DNA from: PBB1 sp046154125 | Lineage (GTDB): Bacteria; Pseudomonadota; Gammaproteobacteria; Burkholderiales; Burkholderiaceae_C | DNA length: 64,000 bases | Reading direction: 5' to 3' | Assembly: GCA_046154125.1 (NCBI GenBank) | Contig: JBJXEJ010000009.1 | Coordinates: 1 to 64,000 of the forward strand | In this document: piece by piece, positions 34,244 to 42,949 of the stretch | Layout: every line of letters starts with the position of its first letter | Numbering within the stretch: the stretch's first letter is position 1 | Position numbers and translations under genes: made by a program | Notes under the pieces: model-generated | Database searches by the model: none | What the model saw: the letters and a program-made list of their open reading frames with translations, nothing else | What the model was told of the DNA's origin: nothing

Positions 34244-35527
34244 ATGAGTGCGATCGTTGACATCGTCGGCAGAGAAATCCTGGACAGTCGCGGCAACCCG
34301 ACCGTCGAATGCGACGTGCTGCTCGAATCGGGCGTGATGGGCCGCGCGGCGGTGCCGTCTGGCGCATCGACCGGTTCGCGCGAAGCGAACGAGTTGCGCG
34401 ACGGCGATCCGAAGCGCTACCTCGGCAAGGGTGTGATGCGCGCCGTAGAGCATGTCAACACCGAGATCAGCGAAGCCGTGCTCGGGCTCGACGCGAGCGA
34501 GCAGGCATTCCTCGATCGCACCATGATCGACCTCGACGGCACCGACAACAAGAGCCGCCTGGGCGCCAACGCGATCCTCGCGGTCAGCATGGCCGTGGCG
34601 CGCGCTGCGGCAGAGGAAAGCGGCCTGCCGCTGTACCGCTACTTCGGTGGATCGGGCGGCATGCAGCTGCCGGTGCCGATGATGAATGTCATCAACGGCG
34701 GCGCGCACGCGAACAACAATCTCGACCTGCAGGAACTGATGATCATCCCGGTCGGCGCACCGACCTTCCGCGAAGCGGTGCGCTACGGCGCCGAGGTGTT
34801 CCATGCGCTGAAGAAGATCATCCACGGCAAGAACATGAGCACCGCCGTCGGCGACGAGGGCGGCTTCGCCCCCAGCGTGGCCAACCACGAAGCGGCGATC
34901 CAGCTGATCCTCGAGGCGATCGACAAGGCCGGGTACACCGCCGGTGAGCAGATCGCGATCGGCCTCGATTGCGCTGCCAGCGAGTTCTACAAGGATGGCA
35001 AGTACGTGCTGGGCAGCGAGAACCTGTCGCTGTCCGCGCCCGAGTGGACCGACATCCTCGCGACGTGGGTCGACAAGTACCCGATCATCAGCATCGAGGA
35101 CGGCATGGCCGAGAACGACTGGGACGGCTGGAAGCACCTGACAGACCGTCTCGGCAGCAAGGTTCAGATCGTCGGCGACGACCTGTTCGTCACCAACACC
35201 GCGATCCTGAAGGAAGGCATCGAGAAGCGCATTGCCAACTCGATCCTGATCAAGATCAACCAGATCGGCACCCTGACCGAGACCTTTGCCGCGATCGAGA
35301 TGGCCAAGCGCGCCAACTACACCGCCGTCATCAGCCACCGCTCGGGCGAGACCGAGGACTCGACCATCGCCGACATCGCGGTGGGCACCAACGCCGGCCA
35401 GATCAAGACCGGCTCGATGAGCCGCAGCGACCGCATGGCCAAGTACAACCAGTTGCTGCGCATCGAGGAAGACCTGGGCGATGTCGCCAGCTACCCGGGC
35501 CGCAGCGCGTTCTACAACCTGCGCTGA
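34244..35527 (+). CDS. eno: Enolase
   Basis: A 427-residue enolase interconverting 2-phosphoglycerate and PEP. The N-terminal VGREILDSRGNPTVE and the C-terminal SHRSGETEDSTIAD and AGQIKTGSMSRS signatures are intact, and the catalytic lysine lies in LIKINQIGTLTET. GAGGAAG sits five bases before the ATG. The gene lies 68 bp after kdsA in the standard order, followed by ftsB. Confidence 0.98.
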   Translation: MSAIVDIVGREILDSRGNPTVECDVLLESGVMGRAAVPSGASTGSREANELRDGDPKRYLGKGVMRAVEHVNTEISEAVLGLDASEQAFLDRTMIDLDGTDNKSRLGANAILAVSMAVARAAAEESGLPLYRYFGGSGGMQLPVPMMNVINGGAHANNNLDLQELMIIPVGAPTFREAVRYGAEVFHALKKIIHGKNMSTAVGDEGGFAPSVANHEAAIQLILEAIDKAGYTAGEQIAIGLDCAASEFYKDGKYVLGSENLSLSAPEWTDILATWVDKYPIISIEDGMAENDWDGWKHLTDRLGSKVQIVGDDLFVTNTAILKEGIEKRIANSILIKINQIGTLTETFAAIEMAKRANYTAVISHRSGETEDSTIADIAVGTNAGQIKTGSMSRSDRMAKYNQLLRIEEDLGDVASYPGRSAFYNLR

Positions 35528-35575
35528 TACCGGGCTCGCGGCCTTTTCAGCGGCTTCTTCACACGATCGTCGGCC

Positions 35576-35854
35576 GTGCGCTTCATCAGCTTCGCTCTCC
35601 TCGCGCTGATCGGGCTGGTGCATGCCGAACTCTGGTTCGGCAAGTCCGGGGTGCCGCACGTGCTCGATCTGCGCAGCCAGCTCGACGAGCAGCAGGCTGT
35701 CAACGAGACCGCCCGCCACCGCAACGAGCAGCTGGCCGCCGAGGTCAACGACCTGAAGGAAGGGCTGGAGATGGTCGAGGAGAAAGCCCGTTTCGAGCTC
35801 GGCATGGTCAAGCCCGACGAGATCCTGGTGCAGTGGAGCGCGCGGCCGAAGTAA
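35576..35854 (+). CDS. ftsB: Cell division protein FtsB
   Basis: A 92-residue bitopic membrane protein starting with GTG. The N-terminal segment (about residues 4-18) spans the inner membrane, followed by a periplasmic coiled coil (about 30-70) rich in Gln, Asn and Glu. The end segment ARFELGMVKPDE is the FtsB signature. It forms the FtsQLB complex that triggers septal peptidoglycan synthesis. The position after eno supports the call. Confidence 0.93.
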   Translation: MRFISFALLALIGLVHAELWFGKSGVPHVLDLRSQLDEQQAVNETARHRNEQLAAEVNDLKEGLEMVEEKARFELGMVKPDEILVQWSARPK

Positions 35855-35929
35855 GGGGTCCGCGACCCTGAGTCTGCCGGCCGTCGCATTGGCAGGAGGG
35901 ACTGCGAAGCGCAACACGGAGGAGCCCTG

Positions 35930-37318
35930 ATGCATCCGCTGCTCGAAGACGCCGCACAGCGGGCCTCTCGCTACCTCGACGGGCTGGATGCGCGCAGCGT
36001 CACGCCATCTCCCGACGCGCTGGACCGCCTGCGGCAGCTCGACGTCGATCTCGCCGAGGCACCGCAAGCGCCGCAGGCCGTGCTGCAGCAACTCGATCAG
36101 CTGGGCTCGCCCGCCACCGTCGCCAGCAGCGGCGGACGCTACTTCGGCTACGTGGTCGGCGGCACCCTGCCCGTCAGCATCGCGGCGCACTGGCTGGCGA
36201 CTGCCTGGGACCAGAACACGCCGCACCCCGCTGCTGCCCCCGGTGCCGCCGCCTTCGAGCGCACCGCGCTGCGATGGATCACCGACCTGCTCGGCCTGCC
36301 GCCCACGGCAGCCGGGGCGTTCGTCAGTGGCGCCACGATGGGCAACCTGTGCGGCCTCGCCGCCGCCCGGCATGCGGTGCTGGCGCGGGTGGGCTGGGAT
36401 GTCGATGCCCAGGGACTGTCCGGCGCGCCGCCAATCACCATGGTGGTCGGCGACGAAGTGCATCCCAGCGTGACCAAGGCTCTGGGGGTGCTGGGACTCG
36501 GGCGCGAGCGTGTCGTCCGGGTACCGACGGACGCCCACGGGAGCCTGCGCGCGGACGCACTGCCTTGCCTGTCCGGCCCGGCCATCGTGTGCCTGCAGGC
36601 CGGCAACGTGAACAGCGGCGCCAGCGATCCGTTCGCCGCGCTGATCGGGCAGGCCCATCGCGATGGCGCCTGGGTGCATGTCGATGGTGCATTCGGCCTG
36701 TGGGCGCGCGCGAGCCCGCGGTTTCGACACCTGTGCGACGGTGTGGAGCAGGCCGACTCGTGGGCCACCGACGCGCACAAGTGGCTCAACGTGCCGTACG
36801 ACAGCGGACTGGTGTTCGTGCGTCACCAGGAGCCTTTGCAGGCCGCGATGGGCATCGTCGCACCCTACCTGGCGACCAGCGACGGCAGCGATGCGGCGTC
36901 GAATCTGACGCCCGAGCTGTCGCGCCGAGCCCGTGGCGTCGATGCCTGGGCGGCCCTCGCCTCGCTCGGCCGCAGTGGGCTGCGCGAGCTGATCGAGCGC
37001 TGCTGCCGTCACGCGCAGCGTTTTGCGCAGGGCCTGCGCGACGCCGGGCACGAGGTGCTCAACGAGGTGGTGCTGAACCAGGTGCTGGTGCGCTTCGGCG
37101 ATGCCGGCGCCACGCGACGCACGATCGAGGCGATTCAGCGGGACGGCACCTGCTGGTGCGGGATCACGCAATGGCAGGGGCAAACGGCGATGCGCATCAG
37201 CGTGTGCTCGTGGGCGACCACCGACGACGACGTGGAGCGCAGCCTGGCAGCGATGATCAGGTGTGCACTGCAACACGAGCACCCGTCGAGCGGGTCGGGG
37301 GGATCAGCGCTCAGTTGA
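35930..37318 (+). CDS. PLP-dependent group II decarboxylase/aminotransferase-like enzyme
   Basis: A 462-residue fold-type I PLP enzyme of the aromatic-amino-acid/glutamate decarboxylase superfamily. The Schiff-base lysine is K284 in DAHKWLN, and the PLP-pyridine aspartate is D252 in HVDGAFG. An FVSGATMGNL segment near residue 131 binds the phosphate. It ends in a low-complexity Ser/Gly tail. The substrate cannot be told from sequence; group II decarboxylases act on Glu, aromatic residues, diaminobutyrate or histidine. Its 3' end overlaps the hslO 3' end by eight bases. It begins 75 bp after ftsB and may be a separate unit. Confidence 0.85.
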   Translation: MHPLLEDAAQRASRYLDGLDARSVTPSPDALDRLRQLDVDLAEAPQAPQAVLQQLDQLGSPATVASSGGRYFGYVVGGTLPVSIAAHWLATAWDQNTPHPAAAPGAAAFERTALRWITDLLGLPPTAAGAFVSGATMGNLCGLAAARHAVLARVGWDVDAQGLSGAPPITMVVGDEVHPSVTKALGVLGLGRERVVRVPTDAHGSLRADALPCLSGPAIVCLQAGNVNSGASDPFAALIGQAHRDGAWVHVDGAFGLWARASPRFRHLCDGVEQADSWATDAHKWLNVPYDSGLVFVRHQEPLQAAMGIVAPYLATSDGSDAASNLTPELSRRARGVDAWAALASLGRSGLRELIERCCRHAQRFAQGLRDAGHEVLNEVVLNQVLVRFGDAGATRRTIEAIQRDGTCWCGITQWQGQTAMRISVCSWATTDDDVERSLAAMIRCALQHEHPSSGSGGSALS

Positions 37319-38279
37319 GCGTCGTCGAGCCTGGCGCCTGCTGCGGCGTCGGCGTGAACAGCTCGCCAACATCGACGGCATCGAAGTGGTACTTGATGCC
37401 GCAGAAATCGCAGCCGACTTCCGCCCGACCCTGCTCGCTCACGATGTCGTCCACTTCGGAGCGACCCAGGCCGATCAGCATCCGCCCGACCCGCTCTCGC
37501 GAACAGGTGCAGGCGAACCGGGGTCCATCCTCACCCGCTTGCGGCGGGAAGCGCTTCAGCGGTTCTTCCCAGAACAGGCGGCGCAGCACGGTGTCGGCGT
37601 CGAGCGTCAACAGTTCGTCGCGCGTCAGAGTCGCGGCCAGCAGTGACAGGCGGTTGTAGTCCTCGTTGAAGCCGATCTCGTCCTCGTTGCGACGCCCCAG
37701 GTTGCCTGCGCCTTCGAGGGGCAGGCGCTGGATCAGCAGGCCGGCGGCGATGTCGTCGTTCGCCGCCAGGATCAACCGTGTGTCGAGCTGCTCGGACTGC
37801 AGCATGTAGTGCTCGAGCACCTCGCTGATCTTCTGCAGCGGCTCCCGCTGATCACCGTGCAGCGAGACCACTCCCTGGTAGGGCTGCTGGCCGGACAACC
37901 TGGTCCTCGGGTCGAGCGTGATCGCGCAACGGCCCTTGCCGTGGACGTTGAGCATCGCCTCCACCTGCGCATCGGCAGCCACGTCGCCGACCACCTTGGC
38001 GGTCACGCGAAATGCGAGGTCGTTCTGCACCTCGACGACGGCCAGCTTGACCGGCCCGTCGCCGAACACCTGCAGCACCAGCGCACCGTCGAACTTGATG
38101 CCGGCCTGCATCAGCGCGCCTGCCGCGGCCATCTCGCCCAGCAGCACACGCACCGGCTCGGGAAACACGTCGCTGGACACCACGCGGCGCCGCAATACTT
38201 CCCGCCAGTCGTCGGTCAGCCGCACCAGCATGCCGCGCACCGGCATGCCCTCGAAGATGAACTTGTGCAGCTCACTCAT
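37311..38279 (-). CDS. hslO: Redox-regulated chaperone Hsp33
   Basis: A 322-residue Hsp33. The C-terminal zinc switch has C257-T-C259 and C290-DF-C293, the CxC/CxxC pattern that forms disulfides and activates the holdase under oxidative stress. The start MSELHKFIFEG is conserved. It follows the gamma carbonic anhydrase gene, with an eight-base overlap at its start, so the two are cotranscribed. The frame extends further upstream only as overlap. Confidence 0.95.
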   Translation of the reverse strand: MSELHKFIFEGMPVRGMLVRLTDDWREVLRRRVVSSDVFPEPVRVLLGEMAAAGALMQAGIKFDGALVLQVFGDGPVKLAVVEVQNDLAFRVTAKVVGDVAADAQVEAMLNVHGKGRCAITLDPRTRLSGQQPYQGVVSLHGDQREPLQKISEVLEHYMLQSEQLDTRLILAANDDIAAGLLIQRLPLEGAGNLGRRNEDEIGFNEDYNRLSLLAATLTRDELLTLDADTVLRRLFWEEPLKRFPPQAGEDGPRFACTCSRERVGRMLIGLGRSEVDDIVSEQGRAEVGCDFCGIKYHFDAVDVGELFTPTPQQAPGSTTLN

Positions 38280-38814
38280 GCGGAGCCTGACGGTCGATCC
38301 GGGCCAGCTGGGTGCGGAAACGCTGCGCGTTGGCCACGTAACCCGCCGCACTGCGCGCCAACCCGGCGATCTGCTCGGGCGTCAGCGGGCGCACGGCCTT
38401 GGCCGGCACGCCCATGATCAGCCACCCGTCCTCGAACTCCTTGCCTTCGGTGACCACCGCACCGGCCGCGACAAGGCACGACTTGCCGATGCGCGCACCG
38501 TTGAGCACGACCGCCTGGATGCCGACCAGCGACCCGTCGCCGATCGTGCAGCCGTGCAGCATGGCCTGGTGGCCGACCGTGACGTCGCTGCCCAGCGTGG
38601 CCGGCCAGCCCGTGTCCGAATGAATGACGGCGCCATCCTGCACATTGCTGCGCGGGCCGATCTGCAAGCGCGTGTTGTCGGCCCGCAGCACAGCGCCGAA
38701 CCACACGCTGGCGCTCTCGGCGAGCACCACGTCGCCGATGACCTGCGCGCTGTCGGCCACCCATGCACTGGGCGCGATCGAGGGCACGGCATCGCCCAGA
38801 CGGTAAACAGCCAC
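38272..38814 (-). CDS. Gamma carbonic anhydrase-like hexapeptide protein
   Basis: A 180-residue left-handed beta-helix protein of the gamma-class carbonic anhydrase family (YrdA/PaaY-like). The metal-binding histidines are in VIHSD, TVGHQ and LHGC, in the usual order. The start is GTG with GGGAG seven bases upstream. Family members bind zinc or iron; carbonic anhydrase activity is not proven for most. It overlaps hslO and diverges from the DUF455 gene. Confidence 0.88.
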   Translation of the reverse strand: MAVYRLGDAVPSIAPSAWVADSAQVIGDVVLAESASVWFGAVLRADNTRLQIGPRSNVQDGAVIHSDTGWPATLGSDVTVGHQAMLHGCTIGDGSLVGIQAVVLNGARIGKSCLVAAGAVVTEGKEFEDGWLIMGVPAKAVRPLTPEQIAGLARSAAGYVANAQRFRTQLARIDRQAPHE

Positions 38815-38843
38815 TGAAACACTCCCGAGGTGAAGTCGATAAT
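38814..38843 (+). promoter_or_regulatory. Promoter-like element for the DUF455 gene
   Basis: CTGAAA (38814-38819), 18-bp spacer, GATAAT (38838-38843). Transcription would begin at about 38850, directly at the ATG at 38851, so the message may be leaderless. It overlaps the start of the divergent carbonic anhydrase gene. Confidence 0.4.
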
Positions 38844-38850
38844 TCTAGAG

Positions 38851-39687
38851 ATGCCCCTCAGCCCCCCTTCCAAGTCCGCGGCTGCAGTTTCCTTGAGAAG
38901 CCGCGCCCTCGCGTTGTGGCTGGAATGCGATCCCGACACCAAGGCCGAGCAGACGCGAACGCTCTGGGCCGAGCGTGATCGACACCCGCTCGATACGGGT
39001 CCGGCGCGAGCCGACGCCTGGTTCGCACCGCAAGCGCTGCAGGCGCCCGGGCGCCCGTTGCGGCCGGATCTCGTGGCCCCGCGAAGCGTCCCGTCGCGGA
39101 CGCCGTTCACGCTCGCGGGACGCGCTGCATTGCTGCACTCGATCGCGCACATCGAATTCAACGCCATCAACCTTGCACTCGACGCCATCTGGCGCTTCGA
39201 TGCGATGCCCGACCAGTTCTACGTCGACTGGCTGCAGGTGGCCGGCGAGGAAGCTGTTCACTTCGGCCTGCTGCGCGTTCACCTGCTCGGCCTCGGATTC
39301 GACTACGGGGACTTCGATGCGCACGACGGGCTGTGGCTGATGACCCAGCGAACGGCCGAAGACGTGATGGCCCGCATGGCGTTGGTGCCACGCACGCTGG
39401 AGGCGCGCGGACTCGATGCCACGCCGCCGCTGCGAGCCAAGTTCGAACGGGCCGGGGATGCTCGCGCAGTCGAGATCCTCGACGTCATCCTGCGCGACGA
39501 GATCGGACACGTGGCCATCGGCAACCGCTGGTATCGGTGGCTGTGCGCACAGCGGGGACTCGATCCGGTGGCCCACTACGGTGTGCTGGCCGAGCGTCAT
39601 CAGGCACCCCGCCTGCGTCCGCCGTTCAACCACGCGGCCCGCCGCGCAGCAGGCTTCACCGACGTCGAAATCGCACTGCTCGGCTGA
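38851..39687 (+). CDS. DUF455 ferritin-like protein
   Basis: A 278-residue DUF455 protein, predicted to have a ferritin-like helical fold. Metal-ligand-type motifs are AHIEFNAINLALDA, GEEAVHFGLL and RDEIGHVAIGN. Function is not established; some annotations link it to tRNA modification of the MiaE type on fold grounds only. The ATG at 38851 was chosen because the longer GTG start (38830) would lie inside the promoter-like element. It converges on the MscS gene. Confidence 0.87.
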   Translation: MPLSPPSKSAAAVSLRSRALALWLECDPDTKAEQTRTLWAERDRHPLDTGPARADAWFAPQALQAPGRPLRPDLVAPRSVPSRTPFTLAGRAALLHSIAHIEFNAINLALDAIWRFDAMPDQFYVDWLQVAGEEAVHFGLLRVHLLGLGFDYGDFDAHDGLWLMTQRTAEDVMARMALVPRTLEARGLDATPPLRAKFERAGDARAVEILDVILRDEIGHVAIGNRWYRWLCAQRGLDPVAHYGVLAERHQAPRLRPPFNHAARRAAGFTDVEIALLG

Positions 39688-39734
39688 CACCAGGGCACCG
39701 GCGCGGCCGCCGGATGGTCAGACAAGCACTCGGA

Positions 39735-41000
39735 TCAGGCCGGTGCGTGATATCGCCGCAGCACCCGCTGCGGATACGGAATCTCGATGCCTTGCTCGTC
39801 GAGCACGGCCAACAGCGCAAGGTTCACCTCCGAGCGCACATTGCCCTGTCCATTCTCGGGATCCAGGATCCAGAAGCTGATCAGGATGTTCATGCCGTCG
39901 GCGGCAAACTCGACCAGCTGCACCGTCGGCGTCGGATCGGGCAGCACGCGTTCGACCCTGGCGACGGCCTGTGCGATCAGAGGCTGCAGCGCGCGCACGT
40001 CGGAGCCATAGGCCACCTGCACGGTCGTCGTCACCAGCACTCGCGGATCGGCCAGCGACGAGTTCTCGACACGCTGCGTGATCAGCATCTCGTTGGGCAC
40101 GATGGCTTCCCGGCCGTTGAGCGCACGAATCACGGTGTAGCGGGTCCGGATGTCGGTGATGCGCCCGTCGAAGTTGTCGACCCGGACCATGTCGCCGATG
40201 CGCAGCGAACGCTCGGCCAGGATCACGAATCCGCTGATGTAATTGGCCGCGATCTTCTGCAGGCCGAAGCCGAGGCCGACGCCGATCGCACCGCCAAGCA
40301 CGCTCAGGGCTGTCAGGTCGATGCCGACCACGCTCAGCGCGAACAGCAGGCCGATCGTCAGCAACAGCGCCTGCACGATGCTCGCCACCATCTTGCGAAT
40401 CGACAGGTCGTTGCCGGTGCCCCTGAGCAACTGCTTCTCGACGGCTGCCGCCGCCCACAACGCCAGCACCATCACCAGCCCGACCGTCAGCGCACCCTCG
40501 ATCACATTGCGCAACGACAGTTCGGTGCCTCCGGCCTTCCAGCGCACCTCATCCATCGCGTCGAGCAGCAATGGCAGCACACCGGTCACCCACAGCACGA
40601 CCGCCAGCCAGGCGATCCACGAAATGCTGCGCTCGATGATGCGCATCGGACGCGACTCGGGATATGTCACGCTCAGCACCCGCACCGTCAGCCGGATCAC
40701 CACCAGCGATATCAGGATCGGAATGGCCAGCTTGAAGACAGCTGCCTTCAGGATGCCGGCCAGCAGCAGCTTGGCGCTGAAGGCCAGCGCCAGCGCCAGC
40801 AGCGGGAACAGCACCCCATCGATGATGCGGCGCCCGAACCAGATCGGCGCGTCGATCGGGGGCACGCCGCGCACCAGACGAACCAGCAGCCAGGCCAGCG
40901 CCAGGCACAGCGCCAGCACGCCGAGCTCCCTCAGCGCGCTGGGCTGAACCAGCGCGGCAAGAAGGTCTTGCAGTTCGGCCGAGTCAAGCGCGCGGGTCAA
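39735..41000 (-). CDS. MscS-family mechanosensitive channel with extra N-terminal helices
   Basis: A 421-residue membrane protein with about six predicted helices. The pore-lining region is VLGGAIGVGLGFGLQKIAAN, followed by the conserved beta domain (RSLRIGDMVRVDNFDG) and a C-terminal vestibule domain. It likely opens on hypo-osmotic shock. The TTG start at 41000 overlaps the stop of the upstream HDAC-like gene (TTGA), which suggests coupling; the longer frame to 41105 is overlap with that gene. No specific MscS subtype is assigned. Confidence 0.85.
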   Translation of the reverse strand: MTRALDSAELQDLLAALVQPSALRELGVLALCLALAWLLVRLVRGVPPIDAPIWFGRRIIDGVLFPLLALALAFSAKLLLAGILKAAVFKLAIPILISLVVIRLTVRVLSVTYPESRPMRIIERSISWIAWLAVVLWVTGVLPLLLDAMDEVRWKAGGTELSLRNVIEGALTVGLVMVLALWAAAAVEKQLLRGTGNDLSIRKMVASIVQALLLTIGLLFALSVVGIDLTALSVLGGAIGVGLGFGLQKIAANYISGFVILAERSLRIGDMVRVDNFDGRITDIRTRYTVIRALNGREAIVPNEMLITQRVENSSLADPRVLVTTTVQVAYGSDVRALQPLIAQAVARVERVLPDPTPTVQLVEFAADGMNILISFWILDPENGQGNVRSEVNLALLAVLDEQGIEIPYPQRVLRRYHAPA

Positions 41001-41962
41001 GGGGTCGACTCCGACGATTCCACGCCGTCGACACCCGCCAGCACGCGCAGATGTGCCGCGACGCTCCGACCCAGCGCACTGAGGTTGTAGCCCCCTTCGA
41101 GGCACGACACGATGCGACCCTTCGAATGGCGCTCGGCCACCGCCATCAGACGCCGCGTGATCCAGGCGTAGTCGGCCTCGACGAGGCCGAGCTGGCCGAG
41201 ATCGTCCTCGCGGTGCGCATCGAACCCCGCCGAGATGAACAGCATCTGCGGCCGGAATGCCTCCAGGCGCGGCATCCAGTTGGCCTCGATCAACGAACGG
41301 ATCTCGGGACCTCGCGTGTACGCTGGGATCGGAACATTGATCATGTTGGTCCCGAGGGGGACACCGCCACTGTGCGGATACAGCGGATGCTGGAAGAAGC
41401 TCACCATCAGCACCCGCTCGTCGCCAGCGATGATGTCCTCGGTGCCATTGCCGTGGTGCACGTCGAAGTCGACGATCGCCACCCGCTCGAGACTACGGAC
41501 GTCGAGCGCGTGGCGCGCCGCGACGCACACGTTGTTGAAGAAGCAGAAGCCCATCGCGGCATGACGCGTCGCGTGGTGCCCTGGCGGACGCACCGCACAG
41601 AACGCGTTGCGCGCGGTGCCGTCGATGACCGAATCGGTCGCCGCCACCGCGGCACCGGCCGCCCTCCGGACCGCGTTCCACGTGCCCGGACTCGCCACCG
41701 TGTCCGGGTCGAGAGAGCGAGGCTCACCCTCCGACATCACCTGCTGAAGCACGTGCTGGATCTCGGTCACGTAGCCGCTGTCATGCGCCAGCGCGACATC
41801 GCTGAGGTCGACGAACGGTGCGTCGCGCGGCTCAAGGGCGATGTCGAGCCCGACCGCGCGCAGGTGGTCGTCGATGGCATCCAGGCGCTGCGGGGATTCA
41901 GGGTGGCCGCGCCCCATGTCATGAGCGCGGCAATCCGGATGGCTGTAGAAGGCGGTGGGCAT
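40997..41962 (-). CDS. Histone deacetylase-like/acetylpolyamine amidohydrolase
   Basis: A 321-residue arginase/deacetylase-fold hydrolase. Seen are RPPGHHAT near residue 124, FDVHHGNGTED near residue 170 and SAGFDAHREDD near residue 250, which supply the zinc ligands and catalytic histidines. Bacterial homologues deacetylate polyamines, acetoin-pathway proteins or other N-acetyl compounds; the substrate here is unknown. The start MPTAFYSHPDC is clear; the frame upstream to 42961 is antisense to moxR. Its stop overlaps the MscS TTG start. It is divergent from the MoxR gene. Confidence 0.9.
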   Translation of the reverse strand: MPTAFYSHPDCRAHDMGRGHPESPQRLDAIDDHLRAVGLDIALEPRDAPFVDLSDVALAHDSGYVTEIQHVLQQVMSEGEPRSLDPDTVASPGTWNAVRRAAGAAVAATDSVIDGTARNAFCAVRPPGHHATRHAAMGFCFFNNVCVAARHALDVRSLERVAIVDFDVHHGNGTEDIIAGDERVLMVSFFQHPLYPHSGGVPLGTNMINVPIPAYTRGPEIRSLIEANWMPRLEAFRPQMLFISAGFDAHREDDLGQLGLVEADYAWITRRLMAVAERHSKGRIVSCLEGGYNLSALGRSVAAHLRVLAGVDGVESSESTP

Positions 41963-42010
41963 GTTTGTTCTGGAAACTGACCCGCGCTTTGATCGGTTAA
42001 CGTTATCTCG

Positions 42011-42949
42011 ATGAGTGCCGCACCGACCCAACGCCTGACCGACGATCTCACGCGGCTGATCGATCAGATTAGCACGATCATCGTTGGCAAACGACCGCAG
42101 ATCCGCGACTGCGTGGCCTGCATGCTGGCGGGGGGGCACCTGCTGATCGAAGACGTGCCGGGGGTCGGCAAGACGACTCTGGCGCACGCGCTGTCGGTGT
42201 CGCTCGGGTTGCGGTTCTCGCGCATGCAGTTCACCGCCGACCTGATGCCCACCGACCTGATCGGCGTCAGCGTCTACGAACGCTCGAAAGAGAACTTCGT
42301 GTTCCACCCCGGCCCGGTCTTTGCGCAGGTGCTGCTGGCCGACGAGATCAACCGTGCCGGGCCGCGCACGCAGAGCGCGCTGCTCGAGGCGATGGAGGAG
42401 CAGCAGGTCACCGTCGAAGGCGAGACCCGCGCCCTGCCACGTCCGTTCTTCGTGATCGCCACGCAGAACCCGAGCGACCAGCTCGGCACCTATCCCCTTC
42501 CCGAGTCGCAGCTCGACCGCTTCCTGATGTGCATCACGCTCGGCTACCCCGATCGCGCCAGCGAGCGCGAGTTGCTGGCAGGCCTGGACCGACGCGACGC
42601 GGTGAAGCAGCTGCACGCGGTGATGAGCCCGCAGTGCCTGCTGGAAGCGCAACAGGCGGTTCTGTCCGTGCACGCATCGAATGCGCTGCTCGACTACCTC
42701 CAGGCGCTGATCGCCGCCACCCGGTCGGGCGCCTGGTTCCTCGAGGGCCTGAGTCCGCGCGCCGGCATCGGGGTGCTGCGCGCCGCCAAGGCGCACGCGC
42801 TGCTCGACCGGCGTGACCACGTGGCTCCAGACGACATCCAGGCGATCCTGGTGCAGACCGCCGCACACCGTCTGGTCCCGGTTGCAGGCGCCGGCCGGGG
42901 TCGTGCCGAGCAGGTGCGCGCATTGATCGAGGCCACGCCGCTGCCGTGA
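42011..42949 (+). CDS. MoxR-family AAA+ ATPase
   Basis: A 312-residue AAA+ ATPase. Walker A is GVGKTT (51-56) and Walker B lies in LLADEINRAGPRTQSALLEAM near residue 112. MoxR proteins act as chaperones, often for von Willebrand-domain metal complexes or for envelope functions. The gene overlaps the next (DUF58) by GTGA, and TgpA follows, giving the common MoxR-DUF58-transglutaminase trio. A VWA protein is not encoded here. Confidence 0.92.
   Translation: MSAAPTQRLTDDLTRLIDQISTIIVGKRPQIRDCVACMLAGGHLLIEDVPGVGKTTLAHALSVSLGLRFSRMQFTADLMPTDLIGVSVYERSKENFVFHPGPVFAQVLLADEINRAGPRTQSALLEAMEEQQVTVEGETRALPRPFFVIATQNPSDQLGTYPLPESQLDRFLMCITLGYPDRASERELLAGLDRRDAVKQLHAVMSPQCLLEAQQAVLSVHASNALLDYLQALIAATRSGAWFLEGLSPRAGIGVLRAAKAHALLDRRDHVAPDDIQAILVQTAAHRLVPVAGAGRGRAEQVRALIEATPLP

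Noticed and set aside
33917..37282. 1121-residue open frame on the minus strand across kdsA, eno, ftsB and the PLP enzyme
   Set aside because: It crosses four well-recognised genes, has an unlikely composition (His-, Arg- and Asp-rich) and no domain. It is a by-product of high GC.
39333..41090. 585-residue plus-strand frame opposite the DUF455 end and the MscS gene
   Set aside because: Composition is dominated by Gln, His and Arg, and it covers the opposite strand of a well-supported channel gene.
41998..42005. TAACGTTA palindrome between the HDAC-like and MoxR genes as an operator
   Set aside because: Eight bases with no second copy; chance is likely and no regulator is nearby.
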